This document shows positions 1 to 6,416 of a stretch of DNA of 7,204 bases, in pieces. Position 1 is the first letter of the stretch, and each line of letters opens with the position of its first letter. Made by a program: the position numbers and the translations under genes. Source of the DNA: Cytophagales bacterium (GTDB lineage Bacteria > Bacteroidota > Bacteroidia > Cytophagales > JAAEPT01); assembly GCA_011524675.1 (NCBI GenBank), contig WTJX01000651.1:1-7204 (forward strand), given 5' to 3'. The notes beneath the pieces were generated by a model that was not told the DNA's origin, did not search any database, and saw nothing but the letters and a program-made list of their open reading frames with translations.

Positions 1-129
1 AAACTAATCATTAAACACTTCCCACCTTCATTTTTATTAAGCACTAATCTCTAATCACTAAACACTAAAAAACATCACTCATAATCCATAACTCAAAACT
101 CATCATTTAACACTTCCCCCCCTCAAAAC
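1..129. repeat. G-depleted low-complexity intergenic tract with degenerate direct repeats
   Basis: On the plus strand this stretch holds a single G (position 41) before position 130. It is built from loosely repeated short words such as cactaa, atcacta and aactca. A longer near-exact direct repeat is visible: atcattaaacacttccc at 7-23 and atcatttaacacttccc at 102-118 (16 of 17 bases identical). No coding sense is apparent on either strand. It looks like decayed short-period repeat DNA. What lies to its left is outside the window, so its full extent is unknown. Confidence 0.6.
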
Positions 130-207
130 GCTTGAATCACTGATTTTGATAGCATATCATATCTTCATAGATACGATTTCATAGCATAGCAAACTGCCTT
201 CCGTACC

Positions 208-215
208 TACATTTG
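208..215 (+). promoter_or_regulatory. Candidate Bacteroidota -7 promoter box (TAnnTTTG) for the T9SS cargo gene
   Basis: The sequence TACATTTG matches the Bacteroidota -7 consensus TAnnTTTG exactly. It lies 28 bases before the ATG at 244, which would give a short leader of roughly 20 bases. I see no good -33 TTTG element about 20 bases further upstream, so this rests on the -7 box and its position only. Confidence 0.4.
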
Positions 216-243
216 CTTTATAATCAATTAAAAATTATACGCT

Positions 244-979
244 ATGAAACAATTATTTTATACTCTTATACTTACTATTGCTTTTATCAATAATACATAT
301 GCACAGCTAGATTTGACTACCTATGTAGGACAAGCTGTTACAGATGATATCATACAAAATAATGATTTAAATGTAACCTATTCTGCCAGTGTAGCCGATG
401 ATTATACCAACCTAACTACTTTAGTAACTGGTGATACTTTATATTTTCACTATAGTCTTGGAGATATTTATTTGAACGAAGGAGACGGTGGTTCTGATGG
501 TAAAGATATCTTAATGCTAAATTTAGCATTTGCAGCTTGGAAGAATACGCTTAATGCTTCTTATACCATTTCTTCAAAAAACGAGCAATACTCATACGGG
601 TAAAAATGAAAGTAGCTACGATACTTATAGATTTATAGAAGGTACTACAGACACCATAAAACTTGTCGTAACAAGCGGTACATTAGACTTTGATAAAGTA
701 TATATTAGATCTATTACAACTAATGTCATCACTAGTGCAAACACTGATCTGTTGTCGGCATCTAACGCTCATATCAACAACCCTATAGACAACGGAATTT
801 TGTCCATAGACCTATTAGGTAAAAATGCAGCATTGGAACTATTCACCATAGAAGGAGAACTAATGCAAGTAATAAGCATAGAAGGTTCTGCTCAAATACC
901 CGTTCATCATTTAGCCTCTGGCATGTATTTATTACGAGACAGCCAATCTATGAGTATGAAGAAAATAATTATTAAATAA
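244..979 (+). pseudogene. Frameshifted small secreted protein with T9SS type A C-terminal sorting domain
   Basis: Two overlapping reading frames make one protein of about 244 residues if one base is removed. The first frame (244-603) starts with a Sec signal peptide (MKQLFYTLILTIAF..., probable cleavage after TYA) and continues as a beta-rich domain. At the A6 run at 576-581 it leaves frame and stops at 601-603. The second frame continues sensibly as KTSNTHTGKNESS and runs to 979; its own nominal TTG start at 530 gives an implausible N-terminus. The last ~70 residues (from about base 770) show the T9SS type A sorting-domain pattern: NPIDNGILSID, then FTIEGELMQ, GMYLLR and a final KKIIIK. Family knowledge says such a tail sends the protein across the outer membrane and is then removed. 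I do not recognise the ~150-residue mature domain; a glycan-binding or adhesive role is only a guess. It is a pseudogene if the base is real, or an intact gene if it is a homopolymer sequencing error. Confidence 0.75.
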
Positions 980-982
980 TTT

Positions 983-1025
983 GTCTAAGTAAGTAGTCGT
1001 CCAAAAATTCTTATAATAAAAAATA
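983..1025. repeat. Intergenic repeat copy 1, IS-end-like
   Basis: This begins gtctaagtaagta, continues with cgtccaaaaatt (998-1009), then ttataataaaaaat. It aligns with 2836-2872 over almost its whole length, apart from an extra AAGT-type 4-base duplication and about three substitutions. The matching right arm present in the 2838-2897 copy is eroded here. It starts four bases after the stop codon of the T9SS cargo gene. Confidence 0.6.
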
Positions 1026-1104
1026 CAATAATTCTTCTATGATATAGAAAAATCACACATAAAATTATAAAATTTTTAGATTTAAAATACACTTAATTTT
1101 TTAT

Positions 1105-1125
1105 AACCAGTGTATAGCACTGGTT
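1105..1125. promoter_or_regulatory. Perfect palindrome upstream of the sulfatase, candidate operator
   Basis: AACCAGTG and CACTGGTT form perfect 8-base inverted arms around the 5-base spacer TATAG. The dyad ends 29 bases before the sulfatase ATG, in the leader or promoter zone. Its G/C-containing arms stand out in very A/T-rich surroundings. It is followed by TTATATACTATTAA rather than a T-run, so it is a poor intrinsic terminator. Binding by a dimeric regulator, or a hairpin in the mRNA leader, are the two readings. The palindrome does not recur upstream of the fucosidase or the regulator. Confidence 0.45.
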
Positions 1126-1154
1126 TATATACTATTAATTAAACCATCAAACAT

Positions 1155-2693
1155 ATGAATAAATCATTCTTAAAAATCACGCTTATTGCGCTGTTTTGCA
1201 TACCTCTTATAGGAAACTTATCTGCTAAGAAACCTAATATACTTTTTATATATTCAGATGACCAAATGTTTCATAGCTTAGGTGCTTTAGAAGGTTGTCC
1301 TGTAAAGACACCTAATTTAGATCGTTTACTAAAAAACGGAACACACTTCACTCATGCTTATAACCAAGGATCGTTTGCTGCTGCTGTATGTGTGGCGAGT
1401 AGAACGATGATGAACACAGGAGGGTTTTTGTGGAAAGCTGCTACTTTTTCTAAAAAAGGAAACGCAAAAGGTAAAAATTGCCCTAAAGCAGAGTCAGTTT
1501 ATACTATTCCTTTCACAAAGCCTGAAAAATACTGGTCTCAGTACATGCATGATGCAGGCTATGAAACGTATATGTCTGGGAAGTGGCATGTAGGTGAAGC
1601 AAATGCTGCAACCGTTTTTGACCAAACACAAAATGTAAGAGGAGGGATGCCTGGACAAGCAAAAATGAGGTACGAACGTACCTTTGACCTTAATGAAGAA
1701 GACACTTGGTCTCCATATAACAAGGAACTAGGTGGTTTTTGGAAAGGTGGTAAGCACTGGACAGAAATTACAGCAGACGATGGCATTAGCTTTATAAATC
1801 AAGCTAAGGGAAGTGAAAAACCATTTTTTATGTATATAGGATTCAATGCACCGCACGACCCTAGACAATCTCCTAAGAAATATGTAGATATGTACCCTGT
1901 TGAAGGTATTGAAGTGCCTGAAAGCTTTTTACCTGAGTATCCTTATAATGAGTACGCTGGTGCAGGGAGAGGACTGAGAGACGAAAAGTTAGCTCCTTTT
2001 CCTAGAACAGAACACTCTATCAAAGTAAATAGACAAGAGTACTTTGCCATCATTACGCATATGGACGAAAATATAGGACGTATGTTAGATGCTTTGGAAG
2101 CATCGGGCATGGCAGAAAATACTTATATTTTCTTTACCTCAGATCATGGTTTGGCGATCGGAGACCATGGCTTTGTAGGTAAGCAAAACATGTATGAGAG
2201 CAGTGTGCGCGTTCCGCTACTTGTTACTGGACCAAACATCCCCAAAGGTAAGAAAATTGATGAATTTGTTTACTTACAAGACATTATGGCTACTTCGCTA
2301 GAAATAGCAGAAGTAAAAAAACCTGAGCAGGTAGATTTTCATAGCTTACTTCCATTGGCACTGGGCAAAACAAAAAAGAGTGCTTACCCTACTGTATATG
2401 GTGCTTACTTTGGCACTCAGAGAATGTATAGAACCAAAGAGTACAAACTCATTATTTATCCAACAGCCAATATGGTACGTCTCTATGACATGAAAAATGA
2501 CCCTAAAGAATTAGTGGACTTGGCAGCAGATAAGAAAAAGTATGGTGCTTTAATGAAAAAACTATTTGCAGAATATCAAGTATTGCAAAAAGAAATGAAT
2601 GACCCTGTAGATATAACTAACACCTTTGAAAGCTTTATGAAGGGCGAACCATTACCTCCTTTGGTAAAGACTAGTTATAATGACAAGCATTAA
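1155..2693 (+). CDS. Exported S1-family sulfatase
   Basis: This 512-residue protein is a formylglycine-dependent sulfatase that hydrolyses sulfate esters, probably on a polysaccharide or oligosaccharide. Residues 1-24 are a Sec signal peptide with no lipobox. KPNILFIYSDDQ (26-37) carries the first metal-binding Asp pair. AVCVASRTMMNTG (77-89) is the activation motif, with Cys79 the residue converted to formylglycine and Arg83 its partner; the proline usual at the third motif position is Ala81. GKWH (142-145), APHDP (232-236), TSDHG (328-332) and GK (342-343) supply the expected catalytic His, Lys and metal ligands. A C-terminal subdomain follows (MYRTKEYKLI, LYDMKNDPKEL). Length is typical and no key residue is missing. 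A Cys at the activation site means either an FGE or an anaerobic maturase could mature it. I cannot assign the S1 subfamily or substrate. It lies 175 bases after the T9SS cargo gene and 239 bases before the fucosidase on the same strand. Confidence 0.95.
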   Translation: MNKSFLKITLIALFCIPLIGNLSAKKPNILFIYSDDQMFHSLGALEGCPVKTPNLDRLLKNGTHFTHAYNQGSFAAAVCVASRTMMNTGGFLWKAATFSKKGNAKGKNCPKAESVYTIPFTKPEKYWSQYMHDAGYETYMSGKWHVGEANAATVFDQTQNVRGGMPGQAKMRYERTFDLNEEDTWSPYNKELGGFWKGGKHWTEITADDGISFINQAKGSEKPFFMYIGFNAPHDPRQSPKKYVDMYPVEGIEVPESFLPEYPYNEYAGAGRGLRDEKLAPFPRTEHSIKVNRQEYFAIITHMDENIGRMLDALEASGMAENTYIFFTSDHGLAIGDHGFVGKQNMYESSVRVPLLVTGPNIPKGKKIDEFVYLQDIMATSLEIAEVKKPEQVDFHSLLPLALGKTKKSAYPTVYGAYFGTQRMYRTKEYKLIIYPTANMVRLYDMKNDPKELVDLAADKKKYGALMKKLFAEYQVLQKEMNDPVDITNTFESFMKGEPLPPLVKTSYNDKH

Positions 2694-2835
2694 AAAATAT
2701 GTCGAAGGTAGTGCTAATGCCAACAGACAGAGGGAAGTGCTAAAAAATAGGATATAGTCCGTTTTTAGCAAAGAGATAGCATGCATGAGGAGCATGATTA
2801 AAAAATGTATAATTTACCAATATGTTAGTACTCCT
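2694..2835. other. Spacer with a hairpin and short direct repeats, no gene seen
   Basis: The spacer after the sulfatase begins with a patch near 50% G+C (2701-2740) that contrasts with its surroundings. A direct repeat agtgctaa occurs at 2710-2717 and 2736-2743. An imperfect stem-loop spans 2739-2769: gctaaaaa (2739-2746) pairs with tttttagc (2762-2769), and gga (2750-2752) with tcc (2758-2760), around the loop tatag. No T-run follows on either strand, so it is not a clean intrinsic terminator. It may still act as a 3' stabilising hairpin or be debris. No ORF with a convincing start or family signature is present. Confidence 0.4.
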
Positions 2836-2837
2836 GT

Positions 2838-2897
2838 CTAAGTAATCGTCCAAAAATACTTATGATAAAAAACGGTTATTTTTGTCCGCCTACTTAG
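2838..2897. repeat. Imperfect inverted repeat (MITE- or IS66-end-like), repeat copy 2
   Basis: Left arm 2838-2858 (ctaagta, cg, caaaaata) and right arm 2877-2897 are complementary at 17 of 21 positions, with an 18-base loop. The left half is the same sequence as the repeat at 983-1025. Reading inward from 2842 the arm starts GTAA, the terminal bases usual for IS66-family inverted repeats. A decayed IS66 transposase lies 1.7 kb downstream. The simplest reading is a short non-autonomous or collapsed IS66-type element. A bidirectional terminator or a REP-like element are alternatives. Confidence 0.6.
2877..2884 (+). promoter_or_regulatory. Candidate -7 promoter box (TAnnTTTG) for the fucosidase
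   Basis: TATTTTTG matches the Bacteroidota -7 consensus exactly and lies 48 bases before the fucosidase ATG. It sits inside the right arm of the inverted repeat at 2838-2897, so the promoter, if used, would be carried by the repeat. Because the repeat is palindromic, the same box occurs on the minus strand at 2851-2858, pointing back toward the sulfatase. I see no clear TTTG-type -33 element. Confidence 0.4.
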
Positions 2898-2932
2898 CGA
2901 CTAGATACTAACTACTAAATACTTTTAAACAC

Positions 2933-4495
2933 ATGAAAAAGATAAAAATAACAACACTCATTTTACTATTAAGCCTATCAATATCTTTTGCACAGAAGAG
3001 GCAAAAGTACGATGGTAGCTGGGAATCATTGCAACAAATGCCTGTACCTTCTTGGTTTGATAATGGCAAAATCGGAATATTTATTCATTGGGGACCATAC
3101 AGCGTGATAGGACATCGCAAAAATAATAGAGGTTATGCAGAACATGTGCCTAAACTCATGTATGAAAACTCTGACTACTATTATGGATATGTAGAAAAAC
3201 GCTGGGGAGCAAAGCCACCAGAGTTTGGCTATAAGGACATTATTCCAGAATTTAAAGCAGAGAACTGGAAGCCAGACAAATGGGCAAAGCTTTTTGCCAA
3301 GGTAGGTGCCAAATATGTAGTATTTACGGCTGAGCATCATGACGGATGGGCAAACTGGGACTCAGACATTACCCCTTGGAACGCTGTAGATATGGGACCA
3401 AAGCGCGATTTGGTAGGAGACTTAGGTAAAGCAGTGCGCAAACAAGGACTTAAATACGCCCCTTCCTATCATAGAGAACGCCATACAAGTTTCTTTACCA
3501 CCGAAAAGTTTCGTATAGACGCACAGCCAAGACCAGATATTATAACAGAAATAAAGAATATGCCTAAAGCGGCTTCTCTTTATGGCCCTTTTGGTTTTAG
3601 CAAAGCTTCCGTAGATGAATACGTGGCACGCTGGAAAGAAATTCAAGATAAGTATCACCCAGATTTTTTATGGACGGATGACATTCCCATTTTTACGAGA
3701 GATGGTAATAAAGTTGCTAACGGTATCATGAGACCTGAAATTGAATATTTTTATGACCAATGCCGTCAAATGATTACTGATTTTATGAACAATGGTATAG
3801 ACAGAGGGCAAGAGGTGTATATGAATAACAAAGGAGCGAATAGAAATTGGCCAGACGGCATAGGTTGCTTAGAAAAAGATAATCTTAAATTAAAAGTGAT
3901 CGGTCCCAAATGGCAGAGCTGTACTACCTTTGGAACTTCTTTTGGCTATCTTGAGGGGGATAGGTATAAAACCCCAGAAATTGTCATTCATGAATTGGTA
4001 GAAGTAATTTCTCGTAATGGAAACTTTCTAATAAATATAGGTCCAAAACCAGATGGAACTATACCAGAAATACAAGTAGAATTATTAAATATCATGGGAG
4101 ATTGGTTAAAAACCAATGGTAAAGCTATTTATGACTCTCGTTATTGGAAAGAAAACGAGCAAGAAGCAGGACATTTGGCATTTACTACTCATGGAAAAAA
4201 TCTCTATGCCATAGCCTTAGAAAAGCCTACAAATTTTACCATAGAAGGTACTAAAGGATGGGACAAAGAGGAAGTGCTAGCTGTAAGTTTATTGGGTAGC
4301 AAAGCAAAAGTAAAATGGGAAATGACTACCGAAGGCCTAAAGATAACTGCACCTAGTGATGTAGATAAGCTTCAGTACGCTTGGGCTTTTGAGATTATAA
4401 CCAAAAGCCAACAACACCACCCTAATGTGATACAAACGGATGCATCACAGGCTTTAAAAGGCACAAAAAAAGTAAATTTAGATGGTAACCATTAA
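2933..4495 (+). CDS. Exported GH29 alpha-L-fucosidase
   Basis: This 520-residue protein is a retaining alpha-L-fucosidase that releases fucose from glycan ends. Residues 1-20 are a Sec signal peptide (cleavage near SFA/Q) without a lipobox. The (beta/alpha)8 barrel shows the GH29 landmarks in order: WFDNGKIGIFIHWGPYSV (41-58), EHHDGW (134-139, substrate-binding His pair), SYHRERH (178-184), and FLWTDD (246-251), where Asp249 is the expected nucleophile. Later come WQSCTTFGTSFGY (327-339) and NGNFLINIGPKPDG (362-375), which closes the barrel. Residues ~400-490 form the usual C-terminal beta domain, followed by a short polar tail rich in Gln, His and Lys. The acid/base Glu varies in GH29 and I cannot place it confidently. 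Linkage preference cannot be read from the sequence. It lies downstream of the sulfatase on the same strand but has its own candidate promoter, so co-transcription is possible rather than shown. Paired desulfation and defucosylation fits fucoidan-like or sulfated host glycans. Confidence 0.95.
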   Translation: MKKIKITTLILLLSLSISFAQKRQKYDGSWESLQQMPVPSWFDNGKIGIFIHWGPYSVIGHRKNNRGYAEHVPKLMYENSDYYYGYVEKRWGAKPPEFGYKDIIPEFKAENWKPDKWAKLFAKVGAKYVVFTAEHHDGWANWDSDITPWNAVDMGPKRDLVGDLGKAVRKQGLKYAPSYHRERHTSFFTTEKFRIDAQPRPDIITEIKNMPKAASLYGPFGFSKASVDEYVARWKEIQDKYHPDFLWTDDIPIFTRDGNKVANGIMRPEIEYFYDQCRQMITDFMNNGIDRGQEVYMNNKGANRNWPDGIGCLEKDNLKLKVIGPKWQSCTTFGTSFGYLEGDRYKTPEIVIHELVEVISRNGNFLINIGPKPDGTIPEIQVELLNIMGDWLKTNGKAIYDSRYWKENEQEAGHLAFTTHGKNLYAIALEKPTNFTIEGTKGWDKEEVLAVSLLGSKAKVKWEMTTEGLKITAPSDVDKLQYAWAFEIITKSQQHHPNVIQTDASQALKGTKKVNLDGNH

Positions 4496-4502
4496 AATAT
4501 AC

Positions 4503-4520
4503 GTAGGCATCCAATAATTA
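4503..4520. repeat. Degenerate repeat copy 3, probable end of the IS66 relic
   Basis: Starting GTAGG, this contains catccaataatt (4508-4519), which differs by two bases of twelve from cgtccaaaaatt in copy 1. It lies just beyond the fucosidase stop codon, on the 3' side of the minus-strand IS66 transposase relic, where an inverted repeat end would be expected. Similarity over so few bases is suggestive only. Confidence 0.35.
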
Positions 4521-4569
4521 ATATAGTCATTTTTTGATCTGCTCTCATTTACTAGAAGGCTTTGCATAA

Positions 4570-4719
4570 CTAAAATTTTGTATAACACTGAATAAGTACA
4601 AAAGATGGTTTTGCGAAGTCTTCTTTTAATAACTTATCAAGTGCTTGTTCTAATTCTTGACTTTCTTTGTCATCTACAGTAAACACTTGATGTTTCTTTT
4701 TTTCTTCTATCGCCCTCAT
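4570..4719 (-). CDS. Short charged hypothetical ORF (49 aa) or gene fragment
   Basis: An ORF of 49 residues begins MRAIEEKKKHQVF and contains DDKESQELEQALDKLLKE, which looks amphipathic and helical, before ending in CYTKF. The same frame is open backwards to 4755 (YASTSIELQNLF...) before a stop. It directly follows the last recognisable IS66 transposase segment, in another frame. I do not recognise it as part of the IS66 transposase. It could be the tail of a gene truncated by the insertion, or chance openness. Expression is doubtful. Confidence 0.25.
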   Translation of the reverse strand: MRAIEEKKKHQVFTVDDKESQELEQALDKLLKEDFAKPSFVLIQCYTKF

Positions 4720-4739
4720 AAACAAGTTTTGTAACTCTA

Positions 4740-5129
4740 TAGAAGTTGAAGCATATTATCTACTGATAAGTAACCTACAAAAGCTTCTATATTTTCCCCA
4801 TACAGAACATTAGCCTTTACATCTACTGAAAAAACAGCTACAAGTCATTTCATAGTGTTTATACTCGATAGTAATGGATTGACTTAAAACAATATCTATG
4901 ACTTGACGCTTACTACGCAAAACTAGAGCTTCTAGTTTGATAGTTTGACGACAGTTAGAACATAAGTCAAGCTTTAGCTCCTGTACTACCTCTTGGGTTA
5001 GAGACTATTTTCAAGTTACTAAGCTTGTGTCCTTGTTGATTTCCTAACGTTTACTTACTTTTAGTCTTTTCAATATCATGTAAGGGAAGTACACTACTAT
5101 TTTTACTCTTGTTTTTTATTCAAGCAAAT
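4740..5129 (-). pseudogene. Relic of an IS66-family transposase (N-terminal third, multiple frameshifts)
   Basis: Read on the minus strand, three frames give consecutive pieces of an IS66 TnpC transposase. Segment A (5101-4994) reads NSSVLPLHDIEKTKSK, a stop, then TLGNQQGHKLSNLKIVSNP, matching the KNSSNSS-PPS and GGQxGHK region. Segment B (4995-4834) starts QEVVQELKLDLCSNC and includes LRSKRQVIDI and YEMTCSC, the zinc-binding CxxC/CxC domain. Segment C (4835-4740) includes VKANVLYGENIEAFVGYLS, the hallmark after the zinc domain, then a stop. Weaker similarity (CLNKKQE) extends to about 5129. The DDE catalytic domain is absent, so the element cannot transpose by itself. This relic fills most of the 712-base gene-free stretch between the fucosidase and the regulator. 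It is direct evidence of past insertion and deletion next to the regulator's promoter region. Confidence 0.85.
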
Positions 5130-5207
5130 GAAGAAATTAAAACATACTTTTTTGTGCTGTGCTTGGTAAGTAGTCATAATGATACTTTAACCCTACGATA
5201 CCTAACA

Positions 5208-6416
5208 ATGAATACAGAGACAAATATGGATTCTCTTAATAAGAAATATGAAGCGTTTAAGCTTGTGAAAGAATCAAAAACGTTCAAAAACAAAAAATTA
5301 CTTTTAGACATTCTTCACTATATCATAGAAGCAGAAGAAAAAGGTATTCATATAAAATCAAGGATAATCGCTATTGACATACTGGGAAAAGACAATCATA
5401 TTGAAGATAATAAGGATGCCTATATTCGGGCACAAATTCATAACTTAAGAAAAAAACTAGCCGAGTACTATGACACAGAAGGAAAAGATCAAAAAATTCA
5501 ACTCAAAGTACCCAAAGGTAAGTACGGAATAGAAGTAATAGAAAAACAAGTAAAGAAAAGGCGTTTTATTGAAAAACAAAATCTTTATAAAGTCTCTTTT
5601 TTTATCTCGCTACCTATCATCGTAGCTCTCATTTGTGTCTTACTATATAGCAAGACTAACAAACCAGCATCCATGCCTGAGCTTTTTGAGGCTTATAACA
5701 AACAAACCAAAACTACGAGTATCATTATTGAATCGACAAAGATGTATTCTCAATATGATATGACTAGAGATAAAGACATATTTGTTTTTGAACCTAATGT
5801 GGACTACACAGATGGACATAAGAAGAACAGCCATCAACTATCTCGAAAGTATCCAAAACTAAAGATCAAAGGAATACCTTTATACTATATGGATTATTAT
5901 GGTATTGAAACAGCTTACAGCATCAATGAGTTATTTCACTCTAATGATTTAAAGGCTACTGTTTACTTAAAGAACAACTTTAATTTTATACCTGAAAATT
6001 TTGTCTTAATAGGAAGTCCAAGATGTCTGGACAAACCACAGTTGAAAAAAGCGGTCAAGAACTTAGATATTAAGTTCAATACAAGTATTAGTTATTTTGA
6101 TGTTCATTTTTTGGTAAAAAAAGGTGCTGACATCAAAAGCTATCCAAATAGTTCAAACAGAGAAGATGAGTTTTCTAAAACATACTTTTTAATTCATCGT
6201 GAGATTTTAGAAAACGAAAACACAAGTACTATCATCCTCTATGGTTCTCCTTTAGCAGCTAGGTACCTGCTAAAGGTGTTATTGAACCATGAATTTTCAA
6301 AAGAAATCAACAATCAATTTGGAGGCGTGCTACCAAGTAGTTTTGACATTATAGTTGAAGTAGAAGGAATTAAAGGATCTGGGGTAGCGCATAAAATCGT
6401 TTACTCTAAAAAATAA
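5208..6416 (+). CDS. Membrane-anchored regulator-like protein: winged-helix-type domain, one TM helix, extracytoplasmic domain
   Basis: I chose the ATG at 5208 (402 residues). The frame is open back to a TTG at 5109, but that stretch overlaps the IS66 relic and resembles nothing. An ATG at 5226 is equally possible. Residues ~20-110 resemble the winged-helix-like domain found at the N-terminus of many bacterial TPR/TolB-type and cyclase-like regulators: KTFKNKKLLLDILHYII, IAIDILGK, DAYIRAQIHNLRKKLAEYY and a final VPKGKYGIEV. A basic linker (KKRRF) precedes a single transmembrane helix at ~129-148 (FFISLPIIVALICVLLYS). The remaining ~250 residues, probably periplasmic, form a mixed alpha/beta domain with FVLIGSP and later IILYGSPLAARYLL. 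I cannot name this domain. The architecture parallels ToxR/CadC-type one-component sensors, which bind DNA from the membrane. No TPR repeats, kinase or cyclase domain is present. Regulation of the neighbouring glycan genes is inference from proximity. Confidence 0.8.
   Translation: MNTETNMDSLNKKYEAFKLVKESKTFKNKKLLLDILHYIIEAEEKGIHIKSRIIAIDILGKDNHIEDNKDAYIRAQIHNLRKKLAEYYDTEGKDQKIQLKVPKGKYGIEVIEKQVKKRRFIEKQNLYKVSFFISLPIIVALICVLLYSKTNKPASMPELFEAYNKQTKTTSIIIESTKMYSQYDMTRDKDIFVFEPNVDYTDGHKKNSHQLSRKYPKLKIKGIPLYYMDYYGIETAYSINELFHSNDLKATVYLKNNFNFIPENFVLIGSPRCLDKPQLKKAVKNLDIKFNTSISYFDVHFLVKKGADIKSYPNSSNREDEFSKTYFLIHREILENENTSTIILYGSPLAARYLLKVLLNHEFSKEINNQFGGVLPSSFDIIVEVEGIKGSGVAHKIVYSKK

Noticed and set aside
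576..582. A_AAA_AAC heptamer, in the correct phase for classical -1 ribosomal frameshifting in the T9SS cargo gene
   Set aside because: The downstream sorting-domain frame lies at +1 (equivalent to removing one base). A -1 slip instead enters a frame that stops within about 20 codons, so this site cannot join the two halves.
530..979. Independent gene starting at the TTG at 530
   Set aside because: Its first ~16 codons overlap better sequence in the other frame, give an unlikely N-terminus and provide no signal peptide, although the protein ends in a T9SS domain that requires export. It is the second half of the frameshifted gene.
1058..1079. A/T-only inverted repeat (taaaatt...aattttta) as a terminator
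   Set aside because: The stem is all A-T and imperfect, in a very A/T-rich spacer where such matches are expected by chance.
1559..1786. Minus-strand ORF inside the sulfatase
   Set aside because: Shadow frame of a well-supported gene, with no family signature or plausible start.
3026..3658. Two minus-strand ORFs inside the fucosidase
   Set aside because: Antisense shadows of conserved GH29 coding sequence; the composition is not protein-like.
5165..5175. ggtaagtagtc as the right-hand inverted repeat of the IS66 relic
   Set aside because: It resembles part of the repeat at 989-998 but points the wrong way for a right end and lacks the cgtccaaaaat core, so chance similarity is likelier.
5109..5207. 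N-terminal extension of the regulator from the TTG at 5109
   Set aside because: It overlaps the minus-strand IS66 relic, resembles nothing in the family, and would add a hydrophobic stretch before a domain expected in the cytoplasm.
5643..5837. Minus-strand ORF inside the regulator
   Set aside because: Antisense shadow, with no domain or context support.
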